Made by a program: the position numbers and the translations under genes. A stretch of 64,000 nt of DNA from Liquidambar formosana (Eukaryota; Streptophyta; Magnoliopsida; Saxifragales; Altingiaceae), in the NCBI GenBank assembly GCA_039720395.1, contig CM077821.1, positions 40,980,792 through 41,044,791 of the forward strand, given 5' to 3'. Every line of letters starts with the position of its first letter. Within the stretch, counting starts at the first letter, position 1. Below the pieces are notes generated by a model that did not search any database, had not been told where the DNA came from, and worked only from the letters and a program-made list of their open reading frames with translations. This document shows, piece by piece, positions 62,309-64,000 of the stretch.

Positions 62309-62635
62309 GAGCATCTCCAATGGGAGAGATGGGAAAGCTAAAGCTATATTTAGCTCAAAGAGCCAAAAGGGGCTTCTCCAATGAGAGAGCTAAACTAAAC
62401 CATGAGATAAAATAGCTCAGAGCTATTTGTCTTGCCAGCACTCTCCTGAGCCCTTTCACCCTCATGGTAGTTAGAAAGAAGGAAAATTGGATGAGCTAAA
62501 AAGTGGTTTTTGCTACATTGGAGCAGCCACTTCATGACAGAAAGCCATTTTCACCGTAGAGAACTATTTTTACACTATGTGAGGTAAAAATAGCTTTTAG
62601 CTCGCCAGAATAGCTCTCTACCATTGGAGGTGCTC
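62309..62635. mobile_element. Tourist-like (PIF/Harbinger) MITE
   Basis: GAGCATCTCCAATGGGAGAG at the left and the inverse of the right end GAGCACCTCCAATGGTAGAG form terminal inverted repeats. TTA flanks both ends (62306-62308, 62636-62638), the expected 3-bp target duplication. Interior AGCTAAA / TTTAGCT motifs are also inverted. Non-coding. Confidence 0.88.
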
Positions 62636-62797
62636 TTAACTAGAATTCTAAGCTATTAGGTGGAGGGCCTTAACAAGTATATGAAGCCATGTCAAATTTA
62701 GTATTTAGACAATGTGAGATGTGGAACTTTCCAACAAAGGTAAGCAAAGAGATCCAAGGTCACTTTCTTAACCATCTTGAAGTTACTTGCCAAATAC

Positions 62798-62798
<1 letters not shown>

Positions 62799-62844
<46 letters not shown>
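62799..62844. repeat. Poly-A tract of 46 bases
   Basis: Uninterrupted A-run in VIR intron 1. It may be the tail of a retroelement, but no body is recognisable upstream. Confidence 0.9.
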
Positions 62845-62847
<3 letters not shown>

Positions 62848-63535
62848 AAAAAGACCTCTTTAGAGTGTATGAAAGATTCACCGAAGGAACATGTAGGCCA
62901 ATCTAAAAAATACTCTCAATCTCAACCAGTAACAGTAAAAAAATTTAAGAAACTACTCTTGGGTTATTCTTTTCTTCTTCTTTTTTTATGAATTAAAATA
63001 TTAGTTTTTTCAAATATTTACAAAAGAATAATACATTGATAGTTAATGGATATCCATGTAGAGTGGTTAGCCAAACATTTAGGATTACAAGGATTACAAA
63101 GACGAAGACTAACTCACATTAACAAACATATCTATATTTTATGATTGACACAAAGAATCATTTGTTTTTGCTCAATATCAAAGAATGATAAACTAATACT
63201 AAAAGACTTCTATTTTCTCCTTATCCTCATTTTGTTTGAAAAAAACTCGAACATCAGTATACCCATCAATCATGTGTGCATCATCAGGTACACACAGATT
63301 TATTATTAGTACCAGAATTTTAGGACCATCCAGTAAATATAATACCCTCTGATCCAAAGAGAAAGCAAACAGTATATTTAAAAACGAATCAAAACATTAA
63401 AATAAAATAAAATAAAACGAAATCGAAGATCTCTGTTTGTTTTTATGCTTTGGCCACGCTCAGTAAAGTGACTTCTTAGTTTTCTCCAGCCCCATATATA
63501 TAAATGTATATGTATATATATATATATATACACAT

Positions 63536-63634
63536 TTTATGGTTCTCATAGGCCTTGGACTTGCCTGGTCCATATGGGTTGTGAGGTCTTATATGGACTC
63601 AGGGTTTAACCTATCAAAAAACTAAAATAAAATA
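63536..63634 (+). mobile_element. Truncated SINE copy
   Basis: TTCTCATAGGCCTTGGACTT, then CCATATGGGTTGTGAGGTCT and TATATGGACTCAGGGTTTAA with an A-rich tail match the 3' half of the SINE at 60010-60213. The tRNA-like head is absent and (TA)n lies at its left border. Confidence 0.6.
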
Positions 63635-64000
63635 ATGTCAAATATATAACCCAGAACTTAAAACATTAAAAGTCTTTTGAATTCCTATATTTTGTCAGAA
63701 ACCAAACAGAGTACTCCCTCTACAAACCACCACGAAATCGAACAATGTGAACAAGAGATCCACATTGGGATATAAACATTCGACAAAACATGTTGAACTA
63801 ACTAATAGATTAAGGACCAATTCGGTCGTCCAAGTGGAAATTAAACCATTTTAACGTGTTTTACAAAGTATGGAAGGCACAAATCCATCACCTTTGAATT
63901 AAACATTTTAAAAAGGTTTGAGGGCATCGCTCTAGTTGATGTTATAGGATCAATTTCAAAAACTCGTTAAATGCCATATTTTGAATTTCCACTCTCATTT

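Larger units (their letters stand above)
61337..64000. other. VIR intron 1 (partial), no exon 1 seen
   Basis: Scanned on the minus strand for a short first exon ending in phase 0 before a GT donor and encoding the conserved VIR start; none found. The interval holds the Tourist MITE, poly-A and SINE remnants listed separately. Confidence 0.5.

Overview
The window is nuclear DNA of a flowering plant, most likely a woody eudicot. It is AT-rich and has plant GT-AG introns. It carries plant-specific gene families (B3 of the At2g31720 type, PUB22/23-type U-box, Dof) and a dense load of plant LINEs, SINEs and MITEs. The species cannot be fixed from the sequence.

There are four host genes. A B3-domain gene runs off the left edge on the minus strand (start codon at 985). 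An intronless PUB22/23-like U-box E3 ligase lies at 17035-18267 on the plus strand. A Dof zinc-finger transcription factor lies at 24376-25230 on the minus strand. From 28093 past the right edge runs a very large minus-strand gene that I assemble as VIRILIZER (VIR), the scaffold subunit of the mRNA m6A methyltransferase complex. I placed 27 of its exons by translation and GT/AG junctions. Only the first coding exon, about 25 codons by comparison with Arabidopsis, appears to lie beyond 64000. The exons sum to 6603 nt. Three of them are each one base too long for the flanking reading frames, and removing three bases gives 6600 nt, which is 2200 codons including the stop. This means either homopolymer errors in the assembly or a decaying gene copy.

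The rest is intergenic and intronic DNA shaped by transposons. On the left, a Mutator-like element (9538-11962) with about 110-bp terminal inverted repeats carries a proline-rich coding fragment, the layout of a Pack-MULE, and is itself interrupted by a second element. Three related foldback MITEs lie at 2.2, 15.7 and 21.0 kb. Stowaway and Tourist-like MITEs are also present. VIR introns hold an antisense 5'-truncated LINE with reverse transcriptase, at least five more LINE fragments and SINEs. They also hold a hAT-type element nested in a LINE with an 8-bp target duplication, an inverted pair of Stowaways, and six foldback or long-TIR elements that all sit between (TA)n tracts.

The genes form no operon-like unit. 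I see no CRISPR array, no confident tRNA or rRNA gene, and no clearly new biochemical system. The most notable points are the VIR locus (its size, intronic transposons and three frame breaks), the Pack-MULE candidate and the group of (TA)n-flanked foldback elements.
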